A DNA stretch of 64,000 bases, from positions 806,218-870,217 of the forward strand of contig NZ_JAODIW010000006.1 of the NCBI RefSeq assembly GCF_026586625.1. Reading direction: 5' to 3'. Shown here one piece after another: positions 44,866-53,984 of the stretch. Under the pieces are notes generated by a model that had not been told where the DNA came from, searched no databases, and worked only from the letters and a program-made list of their open reading frames with translations. Numbering within the stretch: position 1 is the first letter of the stretch; each line of letters starts with the position of its first letter. Made by a program: the position numbers and the translations under genes. The stretch comes from Halobium salinum (GTDB taxonomy: Archaea > Halobacteriota > Halobacteria > Halobacteriales > Haloferacaceae).

Positions 44866-46731
44866 TTACTCCGCTCCCGTCCCACTCCCCGACCCGCCGT
44901 CGCGGTCCTCAGCCGAGGGTGTCTCGTCGGCCTCGGGAACGTCGAGGTCGACGTCGAGGCCGAACTCCTCCGCGCGCTGGCGCCAAGCCTCGGTGTACCC
45001 CTCCTCGGTCTCGCGGACGGTGCTGGTGCCGCTCCGGACGCTCTCGAGTTTGAGGTCCACCTCCTCGAGGAGGCGCTCGCCGACGTCGCTGGTGACGACG
45101 CCCTCGCGGATGGCGTCGATGACGGCGCTCTTCTCCTGCTGGAGCACGCGGCGTTCGCCCATCAGCAGCTGTTCGTGACGGAGTTCGGGGTTCGACCCCA
45201 TCAGCGCCGAGATGGCCTCGTGGAGGTCGTCGCGCTCGCGGCCGTACTCGGCCTCGAAGTCGTCGTACACGCCGGACGGGATGTCGTTGCGCCGCTCGAG
45301 TCGCTCGGCGGCGTCGAGGGCGGCGTCGACCGCGCGGGCCCGCCCGAGCAGGAGTTCGTACAGCTCCTCGGCGTCGCTCCGGGTCGTGATGCCGACGCGG
45401 TCGAGAAGGTTCTCCATCGTCAGCGCCTGCACGATGAGCGAGAAGGCGGCGACGCCGAACACCATCGCGGTGAGCTCTCCCCGCGGGTAGCTCCCCGGCA
45501 CCTGCTCGACAGCCGGCAGGCCCAGCACGAGCGCGATGGGGATGGAGCCGTGGAGCGCCCCCCAGACCATCACGTGCTGGTACGAGCGCGGAATCTCCCC
45601 CTCCCGTCGGAGGTTCAGGAGGCCGACCGTCGGGTAGACGATGACCGCCCGGACCAGCACGACGAGTACGATGGCGCCGAGGATGAGCTGCCAGTTCGAG
45701 AGCAGACTCGGGATGCGCGTCTGCACGCCGATGGCGATGAAGATGAACGTGTTGACGACGAACGCGAACGTCTCCCAGGTGTTGAACACGGTCACCTTCG
45801 TCCGCGGGCTCATCGCGTACTCAGCGCCCTGATTCCCGATGAACAGCCCGGCGACGACGGTGGCGATGACGCCGGAGACGCCGAGGTAGTGTTCGGCGGC
45901 GACGAACGCGCCGTAGGCGAGCACCAACGTCAGAACGATTTCGGTCATCGGCTCGTCCAGGTCGACCATCACGGAGTAGACGGCGTACCCGGCCGCGAGG
46001 CCGACGACGGCGCCGCCGAGGCTGACGACGACGATTTCGCCTGCTACCCCCGCCGCCTCCGCCGGGTTCAGCAGCGAGGTCGGGTCGGTGCCGGAGGTGA
46101 CCAGCGCGAGCAGGGTGGAGAAGACGACGACGCCGACGCCGTCGTTGATGAGGCTCTCCCCCTCGACGAGCACGGAGAGCCGTTCGGGGGCGCCGACCTC
46201 CTCGAACAGCGCGAGCACGCTGACGGGGTCGGTCGGGAGAATCATCGACGCGAACAGCAGCGCGATGAGCAGGTCGAAGCCGAACGCGCGGGTGCCGACG
46301 ACGCCGAGCAGGAGCACCGCGACGACGAGCCCCGGGACGGCCAGGGTGAGGATGGGGACGAGGTTGCGCCGGAAGCGTTCGAGGTCGGTCGTCGCGGCCC
46401 CTTCGAACAGCAGCGGCGGGAGCAGGAGGTAGAGGATGATGTCGTGTGAGAGCGACACCTGGCCGAACAGCTGTTCGACGATGGGGATGTTGTACACCGA
46501 GAGGACGGCCGACATCCCCAACCCCGCGAGCAACAGCGCGACCGTGTAGGGGAACTTTCCGACCTTCGCGACCAGGGTGCCGACCGCCGCCGCGATGAGG
46601 AACACCGCCAGCAGGACGATGAGCTGGTCGACGATGTGGGTGCCGCCGCCCTCGGCGGTGAGGGCGAGGACGGACGGTGTGGCGCCTCCCGAGAGCAGGC
46701 CACCCGTCACGGACACACCACCAGCCGACAC
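44866..46731 (-). CDS. Na+/H+ antiporter, CPA1 (NhaP-like)
   Basis: The 621-residue protein has about 12 TM helices to residue 440 and a 180-residue cytoplasmic tail with coiled-coil character. The ion-binding motifs ASMILPTDPVSVLALF (about 158-173) and EGESLINDGVGVVVF (about 186-200) are conserved. The antiporter expels Na+ (or K+) in exchange for protons, for pH and salt balance. It could act in osmotic adaptation, given the lifestyle. Confidence 0.95.
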   Translation of the reverse strand: MSAGGVSVTGGLLSGGATPSVLALTAEGGGTHIVDQLIVLLAVFLIAAAVGTLVAKVGKFPYTVALLLAGLGMSAVLSVYNIPIVEQLFGQVSLSHDIILYLLLPPLLFEGAATTDLERFRRNLVPILTLAVPGLVVAVLLLGVVGTRAFGFDLLIALLFASMILPTDPVSVLALFEEVGAPERLSVLVEGESLINDGVGVVVFSTLLALVTSGTDPTSLLNPAEAAGVAGEIVVVSLGGAVVGLAAGYAVYSVMVDLDEPMTEIVLTLVLAYGAFVAAEHYLGVSGVIATVVAGLFIGNQGAEYAMSPRTKVTVFNTWETFAFVVNTFIFIAIGVQTRIPSLLSNWQLILGAIVLVVLVRAVIVYPTVGLLNLRREGEIPRSYQHVMVWGALHGSIPIALVLGLPAVEQVPGSYPRGELTAMVFGVAAFSLIVQALTMENLLDRVGITTRSDAEELYELLLGRARAVDAALDAAERLERRNDIPSGVYDDFEAEYGRERDDLHEAISALMGSNPELRHEQLLMGERRVLQQEKSAVIDAIREGVVTSDVGERLLEEVDLKLESVRSGTSTVRETEEGYTEAWRQRAEEFGLDVDLDVPEADETPSAEDRDGGSGSGTGAE

Positions 46732-47092
46732 GCCGACGGCGCGGTCGATGCGTCCCTACTCGGTGGGCTGCCGGCCCCGTCCGCGCGCCGGCGAGCGGCG
46801 CCTCGGCGAGGCCACTGCCTGCCGTTGCGGCTACTCATTGCCCGGTACGACTCCGTCCCCGCGCAAAAGTCCGCTGGCCCCCGAGGTGCTCGAGTTCGTC
46901 GGCCCCGCGGGTGCCGGCCCCACGAGCCTCGACGGCGGACGGCGGCGCGGCCACCCGACGTGGCCGTCGCTCGTGGGGGTCTCGCTCACGACAGGCGGTG
47001 TCTTCCGAAAGAAGGGACGACGGCTGTCTCGGTTCGCCGGCCGCGGCGTGTCCCGCCTCGGGCACCCGCGAGCGACGGCGCCGGTCGCCGAG
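46732..47092. other. Intergenic region of about 360 bp, nothing recognised
   Basis: GC-rich DNA with only Arg/Pro-rich frames. No tRNA, hairpin cluster or dispersed element copy was seen. It separates the antiporter start and the protease end. Confidence 0.55.
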
Positions 47093-48688
47093 TTACTGGT
47101 ACTCGGTGATGGTCAGCGTGTAGCTCCCGCTCCCGCTGTAGGAGTCCACGTCTATCTGCATGTCCGTCGACGTGTCGGGGCTGTCGATGGTGATGCTCTC
47201 CTGACTGTCGGCGCTGTAAGAGCCGTAGTCGTAGTTCGAGGGCGACGCGTTCGTCGTCGTCCCCGTGTTGACGTAGAGGTCGAAGTCGGCGTCCGAGGGG
47301 CCGTCGAGTTCGACGACGACCTGGCTCGGCGAGGAGTAGCTCCACGCGTACGAGTAGTTGTCGTAGTCGTAGTACCCGGACAGCGACCCGTCGACGCTGG
47401 CCGAGGTGGAGTCGCCACCCCCACCGCCGTCGCCCCCGCCGTCACCGCCGCCGCTGTTGGACGGGTCGGTGGTGACCGCCGCGTACGCGTCCGCTTGCCC
47501 CGAACCCTGCTGGTCCGAGGAGAGGCCGATGTCCTCGGCCGTGTTCTTGAGGTGGGCCCGGAGGTCCGAGTTCGACAGGCTCGACCACTTGGCGAGCGTC
47601 AGGCCCGCGACGCCGGACGTGACCGGCGTGGCCATCGACGTGCCCGAGAGCTTCTCGTAGGAGCCGCGAGCCTCGGTCGTCGTCGAGAGCACGTCCACGC
47701 CGGGCGCACAGATTTCGACGCTGCTGCCGTACTGCGAGAACGAGGCGAGGTTCTCGTTGTCGTCGACCGCGGAGACGGCCATACACTCGCTGTAGGCGGC
47801 GGGGTAGGAGACCGAGCCGGAGCCGTCGTTGCCGGCCGCGGCGACGACGAGCGCGCCGTTGGTGGTCGCGTAGCTCACGGCGTTCTTCATCGTACTCGTG
47901 TAGCCGCCGCCGCCCAGACTCAGGTTGATGACGTCGGCACCCTGGTCGGCGGCCCACTCAATGGCGTCGGCGATGTCGGACGTGGAACCGGAGCCGGACT
48001 CGTCCAGCGCCCGGCCGTTGATGAGCGAGGAGTTCCCCTGCCCGGCGACGCCGCTCCCGTTGTCGACGACCGCGGCCGCACAGCCCGAGACGTGCGTCCC
48101 GTGGTACTCGTCGCTCGGCACGTCCGGGTACGGGTCCGAGTCGCCGTCGGCGAAGTCGTACCCCGGGTTGCTCTTGTAGTTGCCCGCCAGGTCGGGGTGG
48201 TCGTACTGTGCCCCGGTGTCGACGACGGCGATGGTCACCGACGAGTCGCCGAGCGTCGTGTCCCAGGCCTGGTCGGACTTGACCTGCTGGGGCGCGTACT
48301 GGCTACCGTACTGCGGGTCGTTCGGCGAGAGCTGCGTCTCGTAGGTGGCGTTCTCCTCGGCGTACTTGACGCCCTCCTTCTTCGTGACCGCGTCGATGAA
48401 GTTCTGCCGTGCCACGTCCGGCGCCTGTGCCGGGAACTTCACCGCGACGTAGCTCAGCGTCTCGTTCTGGTGGACGACCTCGGCGTTGCCCGGGACGTAC
48501 TGCTCGACGACGTCCTTCGGCGTCCCCTTCGGCTTCGAGACGCCGACGAGCACCTCGCCCTCCTTGGCACCCGGCTCCCGACCCGGCGTCGCGGAGGCGA
48601 CCCCACCGAGAGCGGCCGCGGCACCGACGGCACCTGTGGTCCGAAGCACGTCACGACGATTCCACCCGTAATTGCCATCCTCTGACAT
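47093..48688 (-). CDS. Halolysin-like extracellular subtilase (S8) with C-terminal domain
   Basis: The 531-residue precursor has a Tat signal (NRRDVLRTTGAVGAAAALGG), an inhibitor-I9 propeptide (about 45-120), the S8 catalytic domain with D157 (VVDTGAQYDHPDL), H199 (YHGTHVSG) and S351 (SGTSMATP), a G/D/S linker (about 410-430) and a beta-rich C-terminal PPC-like domain (about 430-531). It degrades proteins outside the cell. TATA AGTATAAGT (about 48716-48724) and GGGAGGG shortly before ATG 48688 indicate a short leader with a ribosome-binding site. Codon use is more AT-rich than average. Confidence 0.94.
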   Translation of the reverse strand: MSEDGNYGWNRRDVLRTTGAVGAAAALGGVASATPGREPGAKEGEVLVGVSKPKGTPKDVVEQYVPGNAEVVHQNETLSYVAVKFPAQAPDVARQNFIDAVTKKEGVKYAEENATYETQLSPNDPQYGSQYAPQQVKSDQAWDTTLGDSSVTIAVVDTGAQYDHPDLAGNYKSNPGYDFADGDSDPYPDVPSDEYHGTHVSGCAAAVVDNGSGVAGQGNSSLINGRALDESGSGSTSDIADAIEWAADQGADVINLSLGGGGYTSTMKNAVSYATTNGALVVAAAGNDGSGSVSYPAAYSECMAVSAVDDNENLASFSQYGSSVEICAPGVDVLSTTTEARGSYEKLSGTSMATPVTSGVAGLTLAKWSSLSNSDLRAHLKNTAEDIGLSSDQQGSGQADAYAAVTTDPSNSGGGDGGGDGGGGGDSTSASVDGSLSGYYDYDNYSYAWSYSSPSQVVVELDGPSDADFDLYVNTGTTTNASPSNYDYGSYSADSQESITIDSPDTSTDMQIDVDSYSGSGSYTLTITEYQ

Positions 48689-48835
48689 GGTGTGCCCTCC
48701 CCTACCGAGACACTCGACTTATACTTTCCGTTATTTTCCTGAATGCAAAAACTAAGTCAAACACAGACAGATAGGCGATTATTGTTGTTCGGTTGAAACC
48801 AACAACCCTATTTCCGGCCAGGGTCGTCTCGGGGT

Positions 48836-49309
48836 ATGGACCTGCTCGACCGGGCTCGTGGCCGCGTCGGAGACGACACCGTCGACGACGAGTCACGGGA
48901 GGGCGTCGCGCTGTTCGTCGACGGCCCGAACGTGCTACGCGAGGAGTTCGACGTGGACTTGGACGACGTACGCGAGGCCGCGGAGACCGCCGGCCCGCTC
49001 GTGGCGACCCGGCTGTACGTAGACGAGCACGCGACCCCCGGTCTGATTCAGGCCGCCGAGGCTCGCGGCTACGAGGTCGTCGTCACCAGCGGCGACGTGG
49101 ACGTGAAACTCGCCGTCGACGCGGCCCAGTTCGTCGTCGACGGCCCCGCCGCGACGCTCGCGGTCGCCTCCCGGGACACGGACTTCAAGCCCGTCGTCGA
49201 ACTCGCGAACGCCTACGGGCTCCGCACGCTCGTCATCGCACCCGGGAGCCACGGTCGGTCGGACGCGCTCCGCAACGCGGCGACCGACAGCGTCACCCTC
49301 GAGGAGTAG
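48836..49309 (+). CDS. NYN domain protein (PIN-like, LabA/DUF88 type)
   Basis: The 157-residue protein has the NYN motifs LFVDGPNVLR (Asp near 30), VTSGDVDVKLAVDA (about 84-97) and VASRDTDFKPVVELA (about 108-122), whose acidic residues form the Mg2+ site of PIN-like nucleases. It probably cleaves RNA. The spacer to the protease (147 bp) is AT-rich and holds promoters for both divergent genes; CCCTATTTCC near 48806-48815 lies at TATA distance from ATG 48836. Confidence 0.88.
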   Translation: MDLLDRARGRVGDDTVDDESREGVALFVDGPNVLREEFDVDLDDVREAAETAGPLVATRLYVDEHATPGLIQAAEARGYEVVVTSGDVDVKLAVDAAQFVVDGPAATLAVASRDTDFKPVVELANAYGLRTLVIAPGSHGRSDALRNAATDSVTLEE

Positions 49310-49334
49310 CAGTGGTTCTGTGCCGGGTCGACGC

Positions 49335-50144
49335 TCAGTAGCGCCGCGGCCGTTCGTACACGGCGACGGTCGGTGTCGCCGCGGAGTCGGGACAGGCGTC
49401 CGTCCCGACGACGGTGAACGTCGTCGTCGTGTTCGCCACCTCGCGGGGGAGGTACGTCGTCGCGTTCAGCGTCACGCTCCCGCCGCCGGACACCAGCCGG
49501 TGGGAGTGGAAGTCGACGCTGACGCCGGTCTCTGCGCGGCCCTGGTAGCGGTCGGGGAGGGAGACGCCGACCAAGCAGGCCTCGTAGCGGGGGTACTCGC
49601 CCTCCTTCGGGACCGGACTCGGGTTCCGGTAGGTGACCGTGCCGAGACGGACCTCGCGGTCGTATCCGTCGGAGACGGTGACGCGGTCGGTGAGTTCTAT
49701 CGAGTGGGTGACGCCCCCGGTGCCGAGGTCGACGCCGACCAGCGCCAGCGAGAGCACGACGGCGACCGCGACGGCGACGCGAACGGCGCCCGTCGAGGGA
49801 GCCGTCAGCCGGCCCCAGTTGCGACTCACGCCGAGTGCGACGACCGTCAGCGCGAGCAGGACGACCAGCGTCCCGACGCCGTCGACCCGGTAGGTCTGCA
49901 GGAGGTGGATGCTCGCGCCGAGGAAGGCGACGCCCGAGAGGAGGTACAGCGAGACGGTGTCCCAGGCGTCGTCGGTGACGAGGGACGCGGCCGCGAGGCC
50001 GACGGCGACGAACAGGCCGACCAGCGAGCGGGTGACCGGGGAGAGGCTGACACCGTCCGTGTAGACGAAGTACAGCACGGAGGCGGTGCCGGCGAGCACG
50101 CCGACGACCTGGAGGGCGGTCTTCTGCGGGGGTTGGTTGCGCAT
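49335..50144 (-). CDS. Membrane protein with extracellular beta-rich domain, unknown function
   Basis: The 269-residue protein has four to five N-terminal TM segments (about 10-30, 35-55, 64-84, 92-106, 122-140) and a C-terminal domain of about 125 residues with Cys pairs (EACLVG, TDACPD) and V/T/S-rich strands, likely outside the cell. It resembles DUF1616-like architectures, but I do not recognise it with confidence. It is convergent with the NYN gene, 25 bp apart. Confidence 0.75.
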   Translation of the reverse strand: MRNQPPQKTALQVVGVLAGTASVLYFVYTDGVSLSPVTRSLVGLFVAVGLAAASLVTDDAWDTVSLYLLSGVAFLGASIHLLQTYRVDGVGTLVVLLALTVVALGVSRNWGRLTAPSTGAVRVAVAVAVVLSLALVGVDLGTGGVTHSIELTDRVTVSDGYDREVRLGTVTYRNPSPVPKEGEYPRYEACLVGVSLPDRYQGRAETGVSVDFHSHRLVSGGGSVTLNATTYLPREVANTTTTFTVVGTDACPDSAATPTVAVYERPRRY

Positions 50145-50240
50145 CGTCGGCCGACGATGCGGCGGCTCCGGAGTTAAACGTGTCGGGAAGCGAGAAGGTT
50201 CGCGGAGGCCGAGACGACGGACCGGCGCGAACGCGGCCGT

Positions 50241-51176
50241 CTACGACGCCGACGGCGTCGTCTGGATGTTCAGCCCCTTGCGGATGATCTGGGTGAACGC
50301 CATCGAGCAGAGGAAGTACCAGACGATCCACACCTGGATGGGACCGACGGCCTGGTCGAGCCACCGCCGCTCCCCGACGAGCGGGAGCACGATGGACTCC
50401 AGGGTGTAGTGAGCCTCGGCGTTGCCGCCGACGCCGACCGCCCAGTACATCCAGAGGAACACGGGGATGGTGAGGAACATGATCCACACCATCGGGCGGA
50501 ACTGCTCTTTGAACATACCGAGCTGGTCACCCATCGCTTCCATCTGCTCCTCCTGGATGGCGTCGAGCGCGTCGTCGTCGCCGCGCTCCTTCGCGTCCTT
50601 GCGGCGCTCCTGAATGTCCTTCATGCGCTCCTGGTAGGCGCCCATCTTGTCCATGTTCATCAGGTTGGCCTGCAGGAGGGTGGAGTACAGCCCCGTCGCC
50701 AGCGCGAGCACCATCACCACGGCGAAGAACGGGAGCGTGCTGATGAGCGGCGAGAGCAGCAGGTCGAACGTGCCGCCGACCAGGTTCCGCATCGGCGCCC
50801 ACGAGTAGCCCGCGAACAGCGAGACAGTGATGAGCGCGGCGGCCTTGTCGTAGATGGACCACGTCGTCCCCTCTATCTCGTCCGGGTCGGTCGACGAGGA
50901 CGAACTCGTCGTCGACGCGGACGCCGTCGCCGACTCGCCGGCGCCGTTCAGCGCCGCGCGCGTCGCCGATTCGTCGGCGAGGCGGAACCCCGAGTCGCCG
51001 TCGACCAGCACCCCGCGCTCGATGAGGCGGCCCCACTGGCCGCTCGTGAGGTCGCCCTTCACGTCGACCCACTTGACCTCCCCGTCCTCCGAGCGCGCGA
51101 GGACGGTCTCGACGGCCGACCGCATCTCCGAGTCCTCGGAGACGAGCGACCGGACCTTCTCTTCTGTACGTGCCAT
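50241..51176 (-). CDS. DUF106/EMC3-TMCO1 family membrane insertase (YidC-like)
   Basis: The 311-residue protein has an N-terminal cytoplasmic domain (1-75), S/T-rich linker, then TM segments at about 109-130, 145-165, 225-248 and 285-300. Between TM2 and TM3 lies the positively charged coiled coil KMGAYQERMKDIQERRKDA, diagnostic of the archaeal YidC-like insertase. The family lies near adk, cmk and secY in haloarchaea; here adk is two genes upstream, while cmk is 11 kb away. It would help insert membrane proteins. Confidence 0.9.
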   Translation of the reverse strand: MARTEEKVRSLVSEDSEMRSAVETVLARSEDGEVKWVDVKGDLTSGQWGRLIERGVLVDGDSGFRLADESATRAALNGAGESATASASTTSSSSSTDPDEIEGTTWSIYDKAAALITVSLFAGYSWAPMRNLVGGTFDLLLSPLISTLPFFAVVMVLALATGLYSTLLQANLMNMDKMGAYQERMKDIQERRKDAKERGDDDALDAIQEEQMEAMGDQLGMFKEQFRPMVWIMFLTIPVFLWMYWAVGVGGNAEAHYTLESIVLPLVGERRWLDQAVGPIQVWIVWYFLCSMAFTQIIRKGLNIQTTPSAS

Positions 51177-51270
51177 TGCCAGTCTGTAGCCATCCGTGGG
51201 TTATCAAGCTTTTACTCTCGGTCCGGACGGCCGACCGGCGATAAACGGGGAGAACCGGTCACGAACGGGG

Positions 51271-51915
51271 TCAGACGCCGAGGAGGGCGTCGACCGTCGC
51301 GCCGGCGGCGGCCTCGACCACGTGCCGGTCGTAGTACGGGAGCGACAGCAGGCCGCTCGTGGCGTCGGTCAGGGCGAACTCGCCGGTGACGACGAAGTTC
51401 GTCCGGCCGTCGAGGGCGACGGTGTCGACGTCACCGCTCGACAGGCGCTCGACGAGGCGTTCGGTCGTGAAGTCGCCCGCGCCGGCCGTCGACTCGCCGA
51501 ACTGGGTCAGGTCGCCGGACTGAACGTAGACGACGCGCCACGCGGCGGTCGCCTCGCCGGAGACGGGCGTCCAGCCGAGCGCCCACTCGGTGGGGACGAC
51601 GACCAGCACGGGACCGTCGTAGGCCGACCGCAGGTCGGCGGCGACGTCGGCCTCGACGAGGTTCGCGCGGAGCGCCTCGACGACGGCCCGCTCCACGTCG
51701 CGGTCGTGTTCGGCGTCGCCGAGGACGACCACGGTCACGCCGTCGCTCGTGTCGAGAGTGGCGTTCCCCGCGGCGGAGGTGGCGACCGTCGACTCGAAGC
51801 CGGTCGTGCTGTTGGCGACCCCGAGGTCGGTGAGCGTCAGGGCGGCACCGGAGACCACCGCGAGGGAGAGGGCGACCGCAGCCAGCACCGCAGCTAGAGA
51901 GGGAAATCGAGTCAC
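51271..51915 (-). CDS. Membrane-anchored or secreted protein of unknown function
   Basis: The 214-residue protein begins at GTG 51915 with a hydrophobic segment (about 8-30: SLAAVLAAVALSLAVVSGAAL), then an acidic extracellular-type domain containing TVVVLGDAEHDRDVERAV and VLVVVPTEWALGWTP. It lies between adk and the DUF106 gene in the same direction. No family is recognised. Start choice is uncertain; no ATG precedes the hydrophobic segment closely. Confidence 0.65.
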   Translation of the reverse strand: MTRFPSLAAVLAAVALSLAVVSGAALTLTDLGVANSTTGFESTVATSAAGNATLDTSDGVTVVVLGDAEHDRDVERAVVEALRANLVEADVAADLRSAYDGPVLVVVPTEWALGWTPVSGEATAAWRVVYVQSGDLTQFGESTAGAGDFTTERLVERLSSGDVDTVALDGRTNFVVTGEFALTDATSGLLSLPYYDRHVVEAAAGATVDALLGV

Positions 51916-52021
51916 GACGTGTAGTACGTCGTCTCGGATAATCAACCAGTAGTGAGCGGTGCTGACAGGCGTCGGCCGGAGGGAAGGGGAGTGACCGACC
52001 GGCGAAGCGCAGTCGGTCGGC

Positions 52022-52651
52022 TCAGTTCTCCTCGACGACGTCGGCGATGCGGCCGAACACCTCGTCGGGCGTCCCCTCGCCGTCGACCTCGACGAGCGAC
52101 CCCTCCTCGCGGTAGTGCTCGATGACGGCGGCGGTGTTCTCGTCGTAGACACGGAGGCGCTCGCGCACGGTCTCCTCGTTGTCGTCGTCGCGCTGAATCA
52201 GCGTCGCACCACAGACGTCACAGACCCCCTCCGTCGAGGGCTGGTTGAACTCCACGTGGAAGTTGGCGCCGCACTCCTCACAGACGCGGCGGCCGGTGAG
52301 CCGGTCGACCAACTCCTCGCGGTCGACGTCGAGATAGATGACGGCGTCGAGGTCGGTGATGTCGGTGAGGTACTCTGCCTGCGAGAGGTTGCGCGGGTAG
52401 CCGTCGAGCACCCAGCCGTCGGTCGAGGAGAGCGCCTCCTCGACGATTTCGTTGACGACGGCGTCCGGCACGAGTTCGCCGGCGTCCATGAAGGAGGCGG
52501 GCGTCCCGTGTTCGGTCTCCATGTGCTTGTTCGCCCGGAGCGCGTCCCCGGTCGTGACGTGTTCGAGGCCGAACTCGTCGGCGAGTCGCTTGCTCTGTGT
52601 CCCTTTGCCTGCCCCCGGCGGGCCGAGCAGGAGTACGTGGTCGGCGCTCAT
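52022..52651 (-). CDS. adk: Adenylate kinase
   Basis: The 209-residue protein is full length with the P-loop [10 protein letters not shown] (from 8), NMP-binding region [24 protein letters not shown], and a LID domain with two Cys pairs (CEECGANF and CDVCGATL) that likely bind zinc. It interconverts AMP+ATP and 2 ADP. CTTAAG near 52671-52676 lies at TATA distance from ATG 52651. Usual neighbours (secY) are not in the window. Confidence 0.97.
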   Translation of the reverse strand: MSADHVLLLGPPGAGKGTQSKRLADEFGLEHVTTGDALRANKHMETEHGTPASFMDAGELVPDAVVNEIVEEALSSTDGWVLDGYPRNLSQAEYLTDITDLDAVIYLDVDREELVDRLTGRRVCEECGANFHVEFNQPSTEGVCDVCGATLIQRDDDNEETVRERLRVYDENTAAVIEHYREEGSLVEVDGEGTPDEVFGRIADVVEEN

Positions 52652-53115
52652 GGCCGACGGTTCTCCGGGGTCGCTTAAGTTGGTGGTGGTTCCGGCTTTT
52701 GCTGGTAGTGTAGTCCGTCGAGACGGGACCGAGACGACCGGACAGTTCAGGTCTTCGGAAACCCCCGACTTTTGGATTCGGGCGGCTCGCTGTGCGCTTT
52801 GGCTCGCTCACTTTGTTCGCTCGCCTTCAGTGCTTACTTCGCCGTCCTTCGTCCGGAAGCTGGCCCCTTCCGGAGCCCCACCCGTGTCGGGTGTCTGGCC
52901 GGTCGCCGTCCACCGGGAACTGGGTTCGTCGTCCCGGCGGAGCTCCGGGAACTCGTGACCGACGCCAGCTTCGTCGTCCGGGAGTTGGTCACCGACGACG
53001 TCGAGGGGACGAGAGGGGCGTGACTTCGGCTCTACGCGGAGCGGCGGTCGGGAGTCGACCCCGGACCCGGCGTCGAGTAGCCGGAACTATGGGTTCCGAC
53101 GGCGTACCGCCACGC
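52652..53115. other. Intergenic region of about 460 bp containing dispersed element copy R3
   Basis: Only the element (52748-52884, extended similarity to R4 up to about 52912) and GC-rich spacer are seen. No gene. Confidence 0.6.
52748..52884 (-). repeat. Dispersed element copy R3, full length, minus orientation
   Basis: Right end as seen on the plus strand: CTTCCGGAGCCCCACCC; left end CAGGTCTTCGGAAACCCCCG. Read on the minus strand it has the same order as R1 and R2: GGTGGGGCTCCGGAAGGGGC, hairpin core (GAGCGAACAAAGTGAGCGAG), then CGGGGGTTTCCGAAGACCTG. Beyond it, GGCGACCGGCCAGACACCCG is shared with R4. Confidence 0.65.
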
Positions 53116-53529
53116 ATGACCCGATTCGACGCGGACGACGCGAAGGAGCGCCGGAAACTCGTCGCCGACGCGGTGGCGGCCCACCGCGAGCGCGGCAGCG
53201 CCTTCCTCACCGCCGAAGTCGACCCCGACGCCGACCTCGACGGCGCCGACGAGGACGGCTACGCGAACCCGGCGCCGTGGATTCAGTTCGCCGACGACAC
53301 GTTCAATCTCGACGTGACCGACGACGAGCGCGCCGACTTGGAGTCGCTGCTGAACGACTACCAGGAGTTCCGCATCGACGCGATGGAGTCCCCCGAGGAC
53401 GCCGACGGGACGAACGTCCGCATCACCGCCCGCTCCGACGCCAACCGCCTCTCGGCGTTCGTCGACGAGGCGTTCCAGGCGGTGTACGGCCGCGGCGAGG
53501 GCTACCGACTCTGGGTCACGCAGGTCTGA
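53116..53529 (+). CDS. Small acidic conserved-type haloarchaeal protein
   Basis: The 137-residue protein is highly acidic (DADLDGADEDGYANPAPWIQF) with a helical core and aromatic residues near the C terminus (GEGYRLWVTQV). It is not recognised. The start ATG 53116 is the first in a clean halophile-like frame. Downstream gene at 53634 is separate. Confidence 0.75.
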   Translation: MTRFDADDAKERRKLVADAVAAHRERGSAFLTAEVDPDADLDGADEDGYANPAPWIQFADDTFNLDVTDDERADLESLLNDYQEFRIDAMESPEDADGTNVRITARSDANRLSAFVDEAFQAVYGRGEGYRLWVTQV

Positions 53530-53633
53530 GCCGCGTCGGGCCGAACCGGCGCCGACCCGCCGACCGCCCTCCACGACGGTCGCTTGTTCACACAGGCCGA
53601 GCGTACAACCGGCCACCGCTCCAACCGAGTCGT

Positions 53634-53951
53634 ATGTCAACACCTCCCGAAGACCGCTGCCCGGCGGAGGCCGACGCTGGTCCGAGACCCGGGGACGAGA
53701 GCGTCCCCGCCGACCCGGCGACCGTCACGCAGGAGCAGGTGCTCGACGCGTTCACCGACGACGACCCCCGACCGACGGCGCTCGTGGCCGACCGCCTCGA
53801 CGCGGACGCAGAGAGCGTCGAGCGCGCGCTCCGCGACCTCGAGCGACAGGGCGTCCTCGAACGCCGCGAACGCGACGCGCGGACGACGCTGTGGCTCCCG
53901 GCACGTCGGAAGGGTAGAAGTTCCGTGACGGGTCCCGACGGGCTTCGCTGA
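53634..53951 (+). CDS. Small winged-helix (MarR/ArsR-like) DNA-binding protein
   Basis: The 105-residue protein has an acidic N-terminal tail (1-30) and a winged-helix domain (TQEQVLDAFTDDDPRPTALVADRLDADAESVERALRDLERQGVLERR-type pattern, about 32-95). A small regulator is the natural reading; target unknown. It is convergent with the GNAT gene. Confidence 0.72.
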   Translation: MSTPPEDRCPAEADAGPRPGDESVPADPATVTQEQVLDAFTDDDPRPTALVADRLDADAESVERALRDLERQGVLERRERDARTTLWLPARRKGRSSVTGPDGLR

Positions 53952-53984
53952 GAGACCAGCGGAGCGCGAGAGCGCACCCCGGTC

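Noticed and set aside
53032..53643. Minus-strand frame of 203 codons opposite the 53116 gene
   Set aside because: V/G/R/E-rich antisense shadow; the plus-strand gene has the acidic composition expected of a halophile.
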